From positions 207,457 to 271,456 of the forward strand of contig CAVRLX010000006.1 of assembly GCA_963721725.1 (NCBI GenBank): DNA of 64,000 nt. The letters run 5' to 3'. The notes beneath the pieces were generated by a model, which was given only the letters and a program-made list of their open reading frames with translations, did not search any database and was not told the origin of the DNA. The translations under genes and the position numbers were made by a program. The stretch is from RI-153 sp963721725. Lineage in GTDB: Bacteria; Chloroflexota; Anaerolineae; Caldilineales; Caldilineaceae. Every line of letters starts with the position of its first letter. Position 1 is the stretch's first letter. Of the stretch, positions 18,131 through 26,981 are shown in pieces.

Positions 18131-20185
18131 TTAGGCTTGGGCTTGTGCCCGCATCTCCTCTTCGCTGAGAATGGGCACGCCCAGCGATTGAGCCTTGTCC
18201 AACTTGCTGCCTGCCTTTTCGCCAGCCAACAAAAAGTTGGTGTTGCTGCTCACGCTGCTGGTAACCTTGCCACCGTGGGCCTCGATAAACGCTTTGGCCT
18301 CGTCGCGGCTGAAGGTGGGCAGCGTGCCCGTGATCACAAAGGTCTGCCCGGCAAAGGGCAGCCCGGCCGTATTCGCTTGCGTGTGGCGGCGTGGAGACGA
18401 CACGCGCACGCCCAGATCGGCGAACTTTTGCAGCAGCGCCCGGTTGGGTTCCAGCGCGAAAAACTCGGTCACGCTTTCGGCAATCTTCGGGCCAATGCCC
18501 TCGATCTCGCTCAGGCGTTCCCTATCGGCAGCCATGAGATCAAAAAGGCTATCGAACTGGTGCATGATCTCCTCGGCCACCCCTTGGCCCACAAAACGGA
18601 TACCCAGGCCGATGAGCAGCCGCGTGGGGGGCTGTGCTTTGCTCTCTTCAATGGCGGCGCGCAGATTCTCCACGCGCTTCTCGCCATACCCATCCTTCTC
18701 GCCAATCGCCGCCCAGGGTAGTTGATAGATGTCGGCCAAATCGTGGATATAGCCTTCTGTGGCGAAAAGCTCGGCCTGGCGAATGCCAAAGCCGCGGATG
18801 TCCATGGCCCCGCGCCCCACGAAATGCTCCACGCGCCGTACCAGTTGGGCCGGGCAGGCATTGTTGACACAATAGGTGGCCGCTTCCCCCGGCGGGCGCA
18901 TGGTTGGCTCGCCGCAGACGGGGCAACGGTCGGGCATCTGCCAGATCTGCTCGTCGCCCCGCCGTAGCTCTGGCAACGGGCGCAGCACTTTGGGGATCAC
19001 GTCCCCGGCGCGCTTGATAAGCACTGTGTCGCCAATGCGGATGTCCAGATCACGGATATAGTCCTCGTTGTGCAGCGTGGCCGCCGAAACCGTGACGCCA
19101 CCAATTGGCACCGGCTCCAACACGGCGTTGGGGTTAATCGTGCCCGTGCGCCCCACACGCAGCACAATATCCAACAGCTTTGTGGTGGCTTCCTCGCCGC
19201 CCGATTTATAGGCCACAGCCCAGCGCGGATCTTTGCCAGTGAAACCCAATTCGGCGCGCTGGGCCAGCGAATCCACCTTAATCACCATGCCGTCCAGTTC
19301 AAAGGGCATGCGCTGGCGCAGCTCGTGCCAGCCCACCACATAGGCCACCAGCGTCTCGAAGTCGGCATCGGAGAAGCGCCGAATCTCTGGCGAGACCGGA
19401 AAGCCCAACCGCTTCAAATAGTCCAGCGTCTGCCAGTGGCTTTCCAGCGTTTCGGGGCTGCCCTCGGCCTGGAGAATTTCGTAGACCCAGAGCTTGATGG
19501 GACGGCGGGCACTGATGCCGCTGTCCAGCAGACGCAGCGATCCGGCGGCAAAGTTGCGCGGATTGGCATAGATGCGCTCGCCAGCGTCGACTTGTCGCTG
19601 ATTGAACGCCTCAAACGCGGCCACCTCCACATAGGCTTCACCGCGCACCACCAGCCGCGCCGGGGGCTGCACGGCGCTTTCACGATTGAGGGGCAGATGC
19701 AGCGGCAGGGCGCGCACAGTGCGCAGATTGGGCGTGATCTCCTCGCCCACCTCACCATTGCCACGCGTGGCCCCCAGGCTAAACTCGCCGCTTTCATAGT
19801 GCAACACCACGGTCAGCCCATCGAATTTTGGCTCCACCACATAGGCCAGCTCGTCCCGTTCCGCCGCCGAGAGCAGCCGCAGCAGCCGATCGCGCCAGGC
19901 ACGCAGATCCGCTTCGCCAAAGGCGTTAGCCAAGCTGAGGATAGGCACGGGATGCTCAACACGACGGAAGGCGTCGGCGACCATCCCGCCGACGCGCTGA
20001 GTGGGGCTGCTCTCGCCGCGCAACTCCGGGTGGGCAGCTTCCAGCGCCTGGAGTTCACGAAAAAGGGCGTCAAACTCGGCATCGCTGAGCACGGGGTCGT
20101 CTAAGCTATAGTAACGGTATTGATGATAGCGCACCTGCTCGGCCAGCACAGCCATGCGCTCCGCGGGGGATGGTGAGTCTGTCAT
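18131..20185 (-). CDS. ligA: NAD-dependent DNA ligase LigA
   Basis: The 684-residue protein has the full LigA layout: Ia domain (YHQYRYYSLDDPVLSDAEFD), adenylation domain with the AMP-accepting Lys120 in EPKFDG, OB fold, a four-Cys zinc finger (CPVCGEP ... CVNNACPAQ), helix-hairpin-helix repeats (IEGIGPKIAESV) and a C-terminal BRCT domain (FAGQTFVITGTLP). It seals nicks during replication and repair with NAD+. GAGGAG precedes the ATG. Length is normal. Intact, unlike several housekeeping genes in this window. Confidence 0.97.
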   Translation of the reverse strand: MTDSPSPAERMAVLAEQVRYHQYRYYSLDDPVLSDAEFDALFRELQALEAAHPELRGESSPTQRVGGMVADAFRRVEHPVPILSLANAFGEADLRAWRDRLLRLLSAAERDELAYVVEPKFDGLTVVLHYESGEFSLGATRGNGEVGEEITPNLRTVRALPLHLPLNRESAVQPPARLVVRGEAYVEVAAFEAFNQRQVDAGERIYANPRNFAAGSLRLLDSGISARRPIKLWVYEILQAEGSPETLESHWQTLDYLKRLGFPVSPEIRRFSDADFETLVAYVVGWHELRQRMPFELDGMVIKVDSLAQRAELGFTGKDPRWAVAYKSGGEEATTKLLDIVLRVGRTGTINPNAVLEPVPIGGVTVSAATLHNEDYIRDLDIRIGDTVLIKRAGDVIPKVLRPLPELRRGDEQIWQMPDRCPVCGEPTMRPPGEAATYCVNNACPAQLVRRVEHFVGRGAMDIRGFGIRQAELFATEGYIHDLADIYQLPWAAIGEKDGYGEKRVENLRAAIEESKAQPPTRLLIGLGIRFVGQGVAEEIMHQFDSLFDLMAADRERLSEIEGIGPKIAESVTEFFALEPNRALLQKFADLGVRVSSPRRHTQANTAGLPFAGQTFVITGTLPTFSRDEAKAFIEAHGGKVTSSVSSNTNFLLAGEKAGSKLDKAQSLGVPILSEEEMRAQAQA

Positions 20186-20333
20186 AAGCTCCTCGTGGGT
20201 AATTGAATCGTATTTCTGGAAACCGGGTAGCTCCCGTGCAGAGGGCGCTAGACACAGGTGTGGGTGGAGATAGCACTCAAAATGATGTGTAGTATAGCAC
20301 CGCTTCTTTGAGAGAGAGAAGCGGGAAAATTCG

Positions 20334-20363
20334 TTGCTGCGTCGGTGTGGACTATGCTAGAAT
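20334..20363 (+). promoter_or_regulatory. Candidate extended -10 promoter for the coiled-coil repeat gene
   Basis: TTGCTG (20334-20339), 18-nt spacer, TAGAAT (20358-20363) with TG at 20355-20356. The ATG follows at 20383 behind AAGGAGG. Confidence 0.5.
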
Positions 20364-20382
20364 AACCCAAGGAGGCTATGCT

Positions 20383-21256
20383 ATGACATTCACATCTGAG
20401 CAATTACAATCAATTATTGATCTTGTTCGCCAAGACCCAGAGGCGCGCCGACAGCTTCAGGCTGCCCTGGAGATAGATCCGCTGTTAGATCTGCCCAGCC
20501 GTATGGATCAGGTGGACGAGAAGCTAGACCGGCTGGCCGAAATCGTGGCCGATCTGGCCGCCGCGCATCGGCGCGCCGAAGCGCGGCTCGAAGGCGTTGA
20601 GGATCGGCTTAGCCGTGTTGAAGCGCGACTCGAAGGCGTTGAGGATCGACTTAGCCGTGTTGAAGCGCGGCTCGAAGGCGTTGAGGATCGACTTAGCCGT
20701 GTTGAAGCGCGGCTCGAAGGCGTTGAGGATCGGCTTAGCTCGACTGGAGCAGACGGTCCAGAAGCTGGCCGATGCCCAGGTCTCTATGCACAAGAGTGTG
20801 CAAAAAATCGAGCAGTGGCAGTGGGGCGATGAGGGCCGACGCAAGGGCGAACAGTACGAACGCAAGATCGAACTTCAGGCCCGCCGCCTGTTGGGTGAGG
20901 GCGAGGGGGGTGGCCTGCACCGTGACCGTGTCTATGACCGGCTCAACGAGTTATTGGCCCATCTGCCGGATCTCAGTCAAGTCAGCGACGAAAGCGATCC
21001 AACCCTGGCCGACGTGATCTGGTGGAAAGGCGACCGCTATCTTGTGGTGGAGGTTTCGCTGCGTGTGGATCGGCTGGACGTGCTGCGCGCCGCCCGGCGT
21101 GCTGAAACGTTACGCCAGGCCAGCGTGGATGCTATGGGCGTGGTGATCGGCGAGGAATGGATCGCCGACGATACCGAAAGGCTGGCCCGTGAGGAGGGGG
21201 TGGCCTGGAAGGTGGGCGATGAGGTTGCGCCGGCGCTGGTTGAGTTTCGGCGGTAG
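20383..21256 (+). CDS. Coiled-coil repeat protein with PD-(D/E)XK-like C-terminal domain, frameshifted
   Basis: Starts at ATG 20383 (AAGGAGG upstream). Residues ~1-65 are helical; then come four 14-residue coiled-coil repeats ARLEGVEDRLSRVE coded by a 42-nt tandem repeat. After the last unit the frame must shift near 20735-20745 to continue as RLEQTVQKLADAQ and a C-terminal domain with DVIWWKGDRYLVVEVSLRVD, which resembles the DUF3782/PD-(D/E)XK-like proteins common in cyanobacteria and Chloroflexota. Because the repeat unit is a multiple of 3, copy-number change alone would not cause the shift. Function unknown; about 290 residues if intact. Confidence 0.7.
20578..20739 (+). repeat. 42-bp tandem repeat, about 3.9 copies
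   Basis: Units start at 20578, 20620, 20662 and 20704 and differ only by A/G at two positions. They encode 14-residue heptad-pair coiled-coil repeats. Confidence 0.92.
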
Positions 21257-21272
21257 GTGTCTTAGAAGGTCC

Positions 21273-21470
21273 CCGGGCGATCTTCTTCCACTCTTTCAGT
21301 TGCGTCGGATGCACTCCGCTTTCCGATGCCAGTTGGCTCAGCGTCTTCTCTTCCTTTAAAATCTCTCTGACCATTTCCGCCTTGAACGTCGCGCTATATT
21401 GTTTTCGCATGGCTCGCTTGGAACTTTATTTTCACCCGTTTCACTGTCCAATTTCTTGGGTCCATTATAC
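21273..21470 (-). mobile_element. IS3-family insertion sequence remnant (5' end and start of orfA)
   Basis: From ATG 21410 leftward the frame MRKQYSATFKAEMVREIL, then LSQLASESGVHPTQL, KEWKK is the helix-turn-helix start of an IS3-type orfA. It stops matching after about 46 codons, where it runs into the convergent coiled-coil gene. Upstream on the - strand, GGACCCAAGAAATTGGACA near 21450-21470 is the usual left end of such elements. orfB and the right end are absent. Confidence 0.75.
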
Positions 21471-21575
21471 TGCGATTTCTCCGTCAACCGCACACGCCAG
21501 ACACCGATCTTCCTCTCTGACGCCACGCCGAGCCAACCTCGCATCTTCTGAACTGAGGTTTGGGGCGTCACATCC

Positions 21576-22814
21576 TCACCCATGTGGATGGTGCTGATGA
21601 TCGGCGCAGTAGACCTCAGCGCACGACTTGCAGCGGATCTGGCTTTTGGGGCAGATCGTGCGCCCACAGGTGGCACACGCGCCCATCTGGTCTTGGCAAA
21701 GGCCGCAGAATTCGCGTTTGCACAGATCACAGTTGTGGGTGTGGGCATCGCACATGAGGTGGCCGTTGGCGCAGAGGTGCAGGCGCGTGAACGGGCGCTG
21801 GCAGACAACACAGAGCGGCGCTTCCAGCGTGTGAAGCACGGGGTCCCAGATGAAATCGTAGGGCAGCTTTTGGTAGCGGTTTTCGATCCAGGCACGCAGC
21901 GCCAGCTTGGGCTGCGCCACCAATGCCACGTTAACCAGATCCAGGCTAAGGCGCAGCCGGTGCTTTTCCTGCACATCTGCGAGCTTGCGCTGCCGGTCAA
22001 TCTGGGCCAGAGCTAGTTTGCTGCGCAGGCTGGCGGCGCGGTTTTCGTCTGTGCTGCCGCGCAGACGCCGCTCCAGATCATGTTCGGTTTCATCGTAAAA
22101 AGAGATGAGCCGGGCCAAGTCTAGCTCAAGCAAGCGGCGACTGCGACGTTGGGCTTGTTCCAGGCGTGGACCGAGGGTGTGGGCAACGGCGTGGCTTGCT
22201 TTGTCCAGCACTTGGGACATGGCGTCGAAACTGAGTGGCTCCAGATCCGTGGCCCACTGCAAGGCGGCCACGCTGAGATGCGGGGGCGGTTCCGGGGACA
22301 AAAGCAACAAATCGCTTTGGATGTCCAACGTGCTGGCGGCAATCCCCCGGTTGACGTCCATCCACTGTGAGACGATGATTTCCTGTTTTTCGTCGCTGAC
22401 AAAGGCGACCTTGAAGTTGAAACGGGCATAGTAATGTAACTGAGCACGTGCCATTGCGCCGTTTTCAGGAGTGAGCCATGCATTGGGGAAAAATAGCTCG
22501 CGCTTGAGCACGTCAAAGAGATCGGGCTTTTTCAAGCGGCCCGCCTGCACGGACCACTGGCTTGCCTGCCCCTCCTGGCGTGCGGCTTCGATAATACGCT
22601 CGACTAGCGGATGACCGATGGTCAAATGGAGCAGCCCAGCGTTGGCCTCGGCGGTCTCTTCAGAAAAAGTTAAGCGTAAATAGCTGTCACACGCGAGCCG
22701 TTGGGCCTGGATTTCGGGCAACAGTACTTCAACAATGCCAAACGCAGGCCGTTCCACCAATGCTTCATGCTGTACAAAAAAATCAAGCGTAAACTGCTCC
22801 AGCCCTGTTGTCAC
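21576..22814 (-). CDS. Uncharacterised protein with multi-zinc-ribbon C terminus, partner of SNF2 helicase
   Basis: The 412-residue protein starts at GTG 22814, with GGAGAA upstream. I do not recognise the N-terminal ~240 residues, which are alpha/beta (EQFTLDFFVQHEAL). Residues ~225-310 are Arg/Glu-rich and probably coiled coil. The last ~75 residues have a run of Cys/His pairs (CVVC, CDLC, CGLC, CATC, CKSC, CADH) that should bind about four zinc ions. It lies 34 nt downstream of a SNF2-type helicase on the same strand, an operon. Bacillus subtilis yqhH (SNF2 helicase) also has a neighbour of unknown function, yqhG; homology to it is only a guess. Confidence 0.7.
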   Translation of the reverse strand: MTTGLEQFTLDFFVQHEALVERPAFGIVEVLLPEIQAQRLACDSYLRLTFSEETAEANAGLLHLTIGHPLVERIIEAARQEGQASQWSVQAGRLKKPDLFDVLKRELFFPNAWLTPENGAMARAQLHYYARFNFKVAFVSDEKQEIIVSQWMDVNRGIAASTLDIQSDLLLLSPEPPPHLSVAALQWATDLEPLSFDAMSQVLDKASHAVAHTLGPRLEQAQRRSRRLLELDLARLISFYDETEHDLERRLRGSTDENRAASLRSKLALAQIDRQRKLADVQEKHRLRLSLDLVNVALVAQPKLALRAWIENRYQKLPYDFIWDPVLHTLEAPLCVVCQRPFTRLHLCANGHLMCDAHTHNCDLCKREFCGLCQDQMGACATCGRTICPKSQIRCKSCAEVYCADHQHHPHG

Positions 22815-22848
22815 GATCTACTGTTCTCCAATCACCATTCATCATCCC

Positions 22849-24591
22849 TTATTCTACCCCAAAATCGTCGCCAAACAGAGCATCGTCATAGGTCTTCGTT
22901 TCCTGATAGGTGGAACGCGCCCGCAGCAGCGCTTCGCCCAGGTCAGCCATGCCGGTTTCCACTTCAACGTCGCTCTGTGCCCCGGCCCAGATGTCGAAAA
23001 TCCAATCCTCGAACTCGCGCTCGTTTTCGAGATTGCCCAAAATCATGTCCATCTCGCCCACCACCAGCTCAAACATGTTGATTTTGCTGTCCAGCACGTC
23101 AAGGATATAGTCCTCCACCGTGCCTTTGGCAGCTAGATTGACGATGTTGACTTCGTGCTGCTGACCGATGCGGTGGATGCGGCCAATGCGCTGTTCGATG
23201 CGCATAGGGTTCCAGGGCAGATCATAGTTGACCATGCGCCAGCAAAATTGCAGATTCCGCCCTTCGCCAGCGGCCTCGCTGGAAAGCAAAATACGGCGCG
23301 GACCCGCAAAATCGGCGATGGCTTGATTTTTATCTGACAAACTCAGCCCGCCGTGATAGGACACCACATCCAACCCAGCTGCGGTCAAAGCCTCGGCCAG
23401 ATGATGCAGCGTGGAGAGGAAGTGGGTAAAAATAATCACCTTTTCGTCGCCGCCCTGAAGCAGTTTGAGCAGGGCTTCGACTTTGGCCTGCTGTGAAACT
23501 TGGCTGGCTTGATGGGCCAGTTCCAGGGCGGTGCTGCGCTGCTCGGCAGAGAGCGCCCGCCACGCCGCGATCTTTTCCAGCGTGGGCACGGCGGCCAGCG
23601 GGCTTGACCCGATCTCGCGCTGAAGGGTCATGAGCGTGAGCCGCTGTACGCCGCGCCGTGTCGGTTCTTGGGCAAGGGTGCTGCGTATAAAGGTACTCAC
23701 AGCCGCATAGAACTTCTGCTCCTCTGCGCTGAGATCGAGGCGCAAGGTAGTGGCACGGCGGCGTGGCAATTGAATGTTCACCTGGTCACGTGTGTTGCGT
23801 ACCATGACATCAGCCAGTAATTCACGCAACATGCCGCGGTTTTTGGGAGAACGCGGATCGCCGCGCACAACAAACTGCTGGCGGAACTCTCGTTCGGTCT
23901 TGAGTTGGCCCGGTTTGAGCACGGTGATCAGGTTATAGAGTTCGTCGAGTTTATTCTGCACCGGCGTGGCCGTGAGGAAGAGGATGTACTTCTTTTGCAG
24001 GGCGTTGACAAAGCGCCATGAAACGCTGTTGCGGTTCTTCAGGTGGTGTGCCTCGTCCACGATGACCAGATCATAGGCGATCTGCTCAATAATCTCGCGA
24101 TTACCACTGAGGCGAGCCGTCGCCAGAGAAGCAATCACACGATCATAGTGCCCCCAGGCCTGGTCGCCTTGCGCCCGAAAGTCCGGAGCGTCGTGGGTGA
24201 TGAAGTTGTCAAGCAAAAACTTGCTGCTCAGCTCTTCCTGCCACTGTTCCGTTAGGCCCGGTGGCGTCAGCACCAGCACCTTCTTCACCAGCCCGCGCAG
24301 AATGTACTCCTTTAGCACAAGGCCCGCTTCAATCGTTTTGCCCAACCCCACCTCATCGCAGAGCAGACCGCGCCCGCGCAGCCGCCGCAACACGGCTTGG
24401 GTCGTCTTCACCTGATAGGCGAAGGGGTCCACGGCGATGGCATCTAGGCAGAGCAGTTCCTCGAAGCCCTGGACGAGCAGCATATGTTCGGCGCTGAGCC
24501 GAAGCCGATAGGCGGTTTCGTCATCAAACTGGCGATGGGTCAGGCGTTGAAGGATCTGCCGCGCTCTGTGCAGAGAGGGCGAGGTCAACAT
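22849..24591 (-). CDS. SNF2-family DEAD/DEAH-like helicase
   Basis: The 580-residue protein has motif I GLGKTIEAGL, motif II DEAHH, motif III LTATP, motif IV-like IIFTHF, motif V SEAAGEGRNLQ and motif VI QRIGRIHRIGQ, so it is a complete SNF2 motor without large extra domains. Such motors move along dsDNA or remodel protein-DNA complexes (as RapA does for RNA polymerase). It is followed 34 nt later by the zinc-ribbon protein. Divergent from the RraA-like gene. Role unknown; repair, transcription recycling or defence are all possible. Confidence 0.9.
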   Translation of the reverse strand: MLTSPSLHRARQILQRLTHRQFDDETAYRLRLSAEHMLLVQGFEELLCLDAIAVDPFAYQVKTTQAVLRRLRGRGLLCDEVGLGKTIEAGLVLKEYILRGLVKKVLVLTPPGLTEQWQEELSSKFLLDNFITHDAPDFRAQGDQAWGHYDRVIASLATARLSGNREIIEQIAYDLVIVDEAHHLKNRNSVSWRFVNALQKKYILFLTATPVQNKLDELYNLITVLKPGQLKTEREFRQQFVVRGDPRSPKNRGMLRELLADVMVRNTRDQVNIQLPRRRATTLRLDLSAEEQKFYAAVSTFIRSTLAQEPTRRGVQRLTLMTLQREIGSSPLAAVPTLEKIAAWRALSAEQRSTALELAHQASQVSQQAKVEALLKLLQGGDEKVIIFTHFLSTLHHLAEALTAAGLDVVSYHGGLSLSDKNQAIADFAGPRRILLSSEAAGEGRNLQFCWRMVNYDLPWNPMRIEQRIGRIHRIGQQHEVNIVNLAAKGTVEDYILDVLDSKINMFELVVGEMDMILGNLENEREFEDWIFDIWAGAQSDVEVETGMADLGEALLRARSTYQETKTYDDALFGDDFGVE

Positions 24592-24739
24592 CGGTTTTGT
24601 TCAATTGAATCATGAGTACGCTCCTGTTACAATTGTAGCGTAAGCGAGGACACGGACCCAAACCCCATGCCACCTTGTTAGTGACGCGACCCTCAACCCA
24701 CAACCACCCAATCCTAGCTCATACACGGAGACGCACCTG

Positions 24740-25621
24740 ATGGAAAAATTCGCGCCGTTTAACCTCTCTCCCGACGAACTGATTGACTATACCCCCGGCT
24801 GGACGGGTGAGCGCTTTGCCGATGGCCGCCCCAAAGTGCCGGACAATATACTTGATCGTATGCGCGCTGTGACCATTACGCAAGCGTGGGGCGTGCTGCG
24901 CGGCGAAGGCTATCACCACCAATACGCCGATGGCTTCCTCTGCACCCATCCCGGCGGCGTGCTGGTAGGCCGCGCCCTCACCGCCATGTACATGCCGCGC
25001 CGGCCCGAGATGCGCCGTGTGATGGAAGAGAAGGGCAGCCGCCTGGGCTGTGTGGGTGATCAGATCTCGTGGCCGATTGACATGCTTGTGCCGGGCGATG
25101 TCTATGTGGCCGATGTCTATGGCAAAATCGACGAAGGGGCAATCATCGGCGACAATCTGGCAACTTCAATTTGGAGCAAGTCGGGCAATGGCGTGGTGCA
25201 TGATGCCGCCGTGCGCGACATTGACGGCATTGAAGAACTGCCCGGCTTTGTCAGCTTTGTGCGCGGGCTGCACCCCACCTATGCCTCGCCCACAATTATG
25301 CTGTTGGGCGTGAACTGTCCCACGCGCATCGGCCCGGTGACGGTGATGCCCGGTGATGTGGTGCTGGGCCGCAAAGATGGCGTGATCTTCGTGCCGGCCC
25401 ATTTGGCCGAAAAAGTGGTCAAGACTTCCGAGTTGATCCGTCTACGCGATGATTTCGGCAAGCAGCGCCTGCGCGAAGGTGTGTACACCTCCGGCGAGAT
25501 CGACCGCCGTTGGGAAGATCACATTGAGGCCGATTTCTCGCGCTGGCTGGAAGATCACATGGACGAACTCTCGGTGTCGCGCGAGGCAATTCAGGAGTTG
25601 CTCCAGGAGCGGACATGGTAG
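24740..25621 (+). CDS. RraA-like/HMG aldolase-family protein
   Basis: The 293-residue protein carries the RraA/demethylmenaquinone-methyltransferase-like fold: GDNLATSIWSKSGNGVVHDA, then AAVRDIDGIEEL and GPVTVMPGDVVLGRKDGVIF, including the Arg-Asp pair used by HMG/CHA aldolases. A C-terminal ~80-residue helical extension is longer than in plain RraA. Family members cleave 4-hydroxy-4-methyl-2-oxoglutarate-type acids or inhibit RNase E. Next to an enolase-superfamily gene, an aldolase-like catabolic role is more likely. GGAG upstream. Confidence 0.82.
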   Translation: MEKFAPFNLSPDELIDYTPGWTGERFADGRPKVPDNILDRMRAVTITQAWGVLRGEGYHHQYADGFLCTHPGGVLVGRALTAMYMPRRPEMRRVMEEKGSRLGCVGDQISWPIDMLVPGDVYVADVYGKIDEGAIIGDNLATSIWSKSGNGVVHDAAVRDIDGIEELPGFVSFVRGLHPTYASPTIMLLGVNCPTRIGPVTVMPGDVVLGRKDGVIFVPAHLAEKVVKTSELIRLRDDFGKQRLREGVYTSGEIDRRWEDHIEADFSRWLEDHMDELSVSREAIQELLQERTW

Positions 25622-25746
25622 GAAGGGACGAAAGACCAAAGACAATGGACGAACATGGACTGACGACGAACGCCCTTTGCAACTTGTCCTTCGTCTATCG
25701 TCCTGCGTCTTTGGTCGCATAATACACACAAGGAATGGGTTTTACG

Positions 25747-26901
25747 ATGAAAATCACCGAAGTTGAAATCTACGAGGTTCACTATGAAAAGACACCCAAC
25801 TGGCATCCGGTGCTGATTCGCATCCACACCGACGAGGGCATCAGCGGTGTGGGCGAGGTAGCGCTGGCCTATGGCGTGGGCGGATCGGCGGGCGCGGGCA
25901 TGGTCAAAAACCTGGCCGAAGCCTTTCTGATCGGGGCGGATCCCATGCGCATTGAGCATCTGTGGGATACCATGTATCGCAAGACCTTTTGGGGGCAGGG
26001 CGGCGGCCCGGTGATCTTTGGCGGCATGAGCGCCATCGACCACGCCCTGTGGGATATCAAAGGCAAGGCGCTGGGCGTGCCGGTCTATGAACTGCTGGGC
26101 GGGCGCTGCCATGATCGGCTGCTGGCCTATGCCAATGGCTGGTATCACGACTATAACGCTGGCGAGGAATGGGCAGAACCGATTGGGAAGATCAAGGCCG
26201 ATGGCTGGAAAGCCGTGAAGTTCGATCCCTTCCGCAAGCGCCCCGACGGCGTCAATGAATACTCAGGGCGGGCGCTCTCAAAGGATCGTGAAGATCTGGC
26301 CGTGGAACGGGTGGCTGCCGTGCGCGAGGCGGGGGGCGACGATTTTATGATCTGTGTGGAGGTCCACGGCAATTTGGGAACCATGTCGGCGATTGGGGCG
26401 GGGCGGCGACTGGCCGAGTTCAACCCCTTTTTCTACGAAGAAGCCGTGGACGCCAACAACGTCGAGTCCATGCGCAAAGTGGCGCAGAATGTGCAGATCC
26501 CGATTGCCGCGGGTGAGCGTTTGTACACACGCTACGGTTTCCGTCCCTATTTGGAGGGGCAGATCCTCGACATCATCCAACCGGATCTGGGGCTGGCGGG
26601 CGGCATCAGCGAAGTGAAAAAGATCGCCAGCTTCGCCGAGACCTATAACATTCATGTGCAGCCGCACAACTGCGCCACGCCGGTGCTGACGGCGGTCTCC
26701 GTGCAACTGGACGCCTGCATCCCCAACTTTATCATCCAAGAGACCTTCCCCTATCGCCCGGCGGAATACTACGAGGTGGTGCTCAACCCCCTGGAGAAAC
26801 AGGTGGTGGAGAGCTATCTGCCCATCCCAACTGAGCCAGGGCTGGGCGTGGAATTGAACGACGACTTTTTGAAGAATCAGCCGTGTGTGCGCGTCCGTTG
26901 A
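25747..26901 (+). CDS. Mandelate racemase/muconate lactonizing-type enzyme (D-galactonate dehydratase-like)
   Basis: About 384 residues from ATG 25747; ATG 25735 is too close to the AAGGA. The enolase-superfamily landmarks are AIDHALWDIKGKALGVPVYELLGG, the metal ligands in CVEVHGN, EEAVD and AAGERLYTRYGF, QPDLGLAGGI and the late HNCATPV His. The usual KxK is replaced by WKAVKFDPF, and a His follows the first metal Glu, as in acid-sugar dehydratases. It probably dehydrates a sugar acid; the product would suit the neighbouring RraA-like lyase. The upstream gap holds a GACGAAAGACC / GTCTTTGGTC imperfect hairpin. Confidence 0.85.
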   Translation: MKITEVEIYEVHYEKTPNWHPVLIRIHTDEGISGVGEVALAYGVGGSAGAGMVKNLAEAFLIGADPMRIEHLWDTMYRKTFWGQGGGPVIFGGMSAIDHALWDIKGKALGVPVYELLGGRCHDRLLAYANGWYHDYNAGEEWAEPIGKIKADGWKAVKFDPFRKRPDGVNEYSGRALSKDREDLAVERVAAVREAGGDDFMICVEVHGNLGTMSAIGAGRRLAEFNPFFYEEAVDANNVESMRKVAQNVQIPIAAGERLYTRYGFRPYLEGQILDIIQPDLGLAGGISEVKKIASFAETYNIHVQPHNCATPVLTAVSVQLDACIPNFIIQETFPYRPAEYYEVVLNPLEKQVVESYLPIPTEPGLGVELNDDFLKNQPCVRVR

Positions 26902-26930
26902 TTGCCGCGCCGGGGCGCTTGGGCTATAAT
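26902..26930 (+). promoter_or_regulatory. Candidate sigma-A promoter for the amidohydrolase gene
   Basis: TTGCCG (26902-26907), 17-nt spacer, TATAAT (26925-26930), 52 nt before the ATG; it begins one base past the stop codon of the dehydratase gene. Confidence 0.6.
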
Positions 26931-26981
26931 CGACACAGGCCCTCCCCCACGTCCACAATACCCCACCACTGGAGAACTCTT

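Noticed and set aside
19070..20104. 344-codon + strand open frame inside ligA
   Set aside because: Antisense shadow. LigA is complete on the - strand with all domains.
20578..20739. Tandem 42-nt repeat considered as a CRISPR array
   Set aside because: Units are directly adjacent with no unique spacers and encode in-frame coiled coil.
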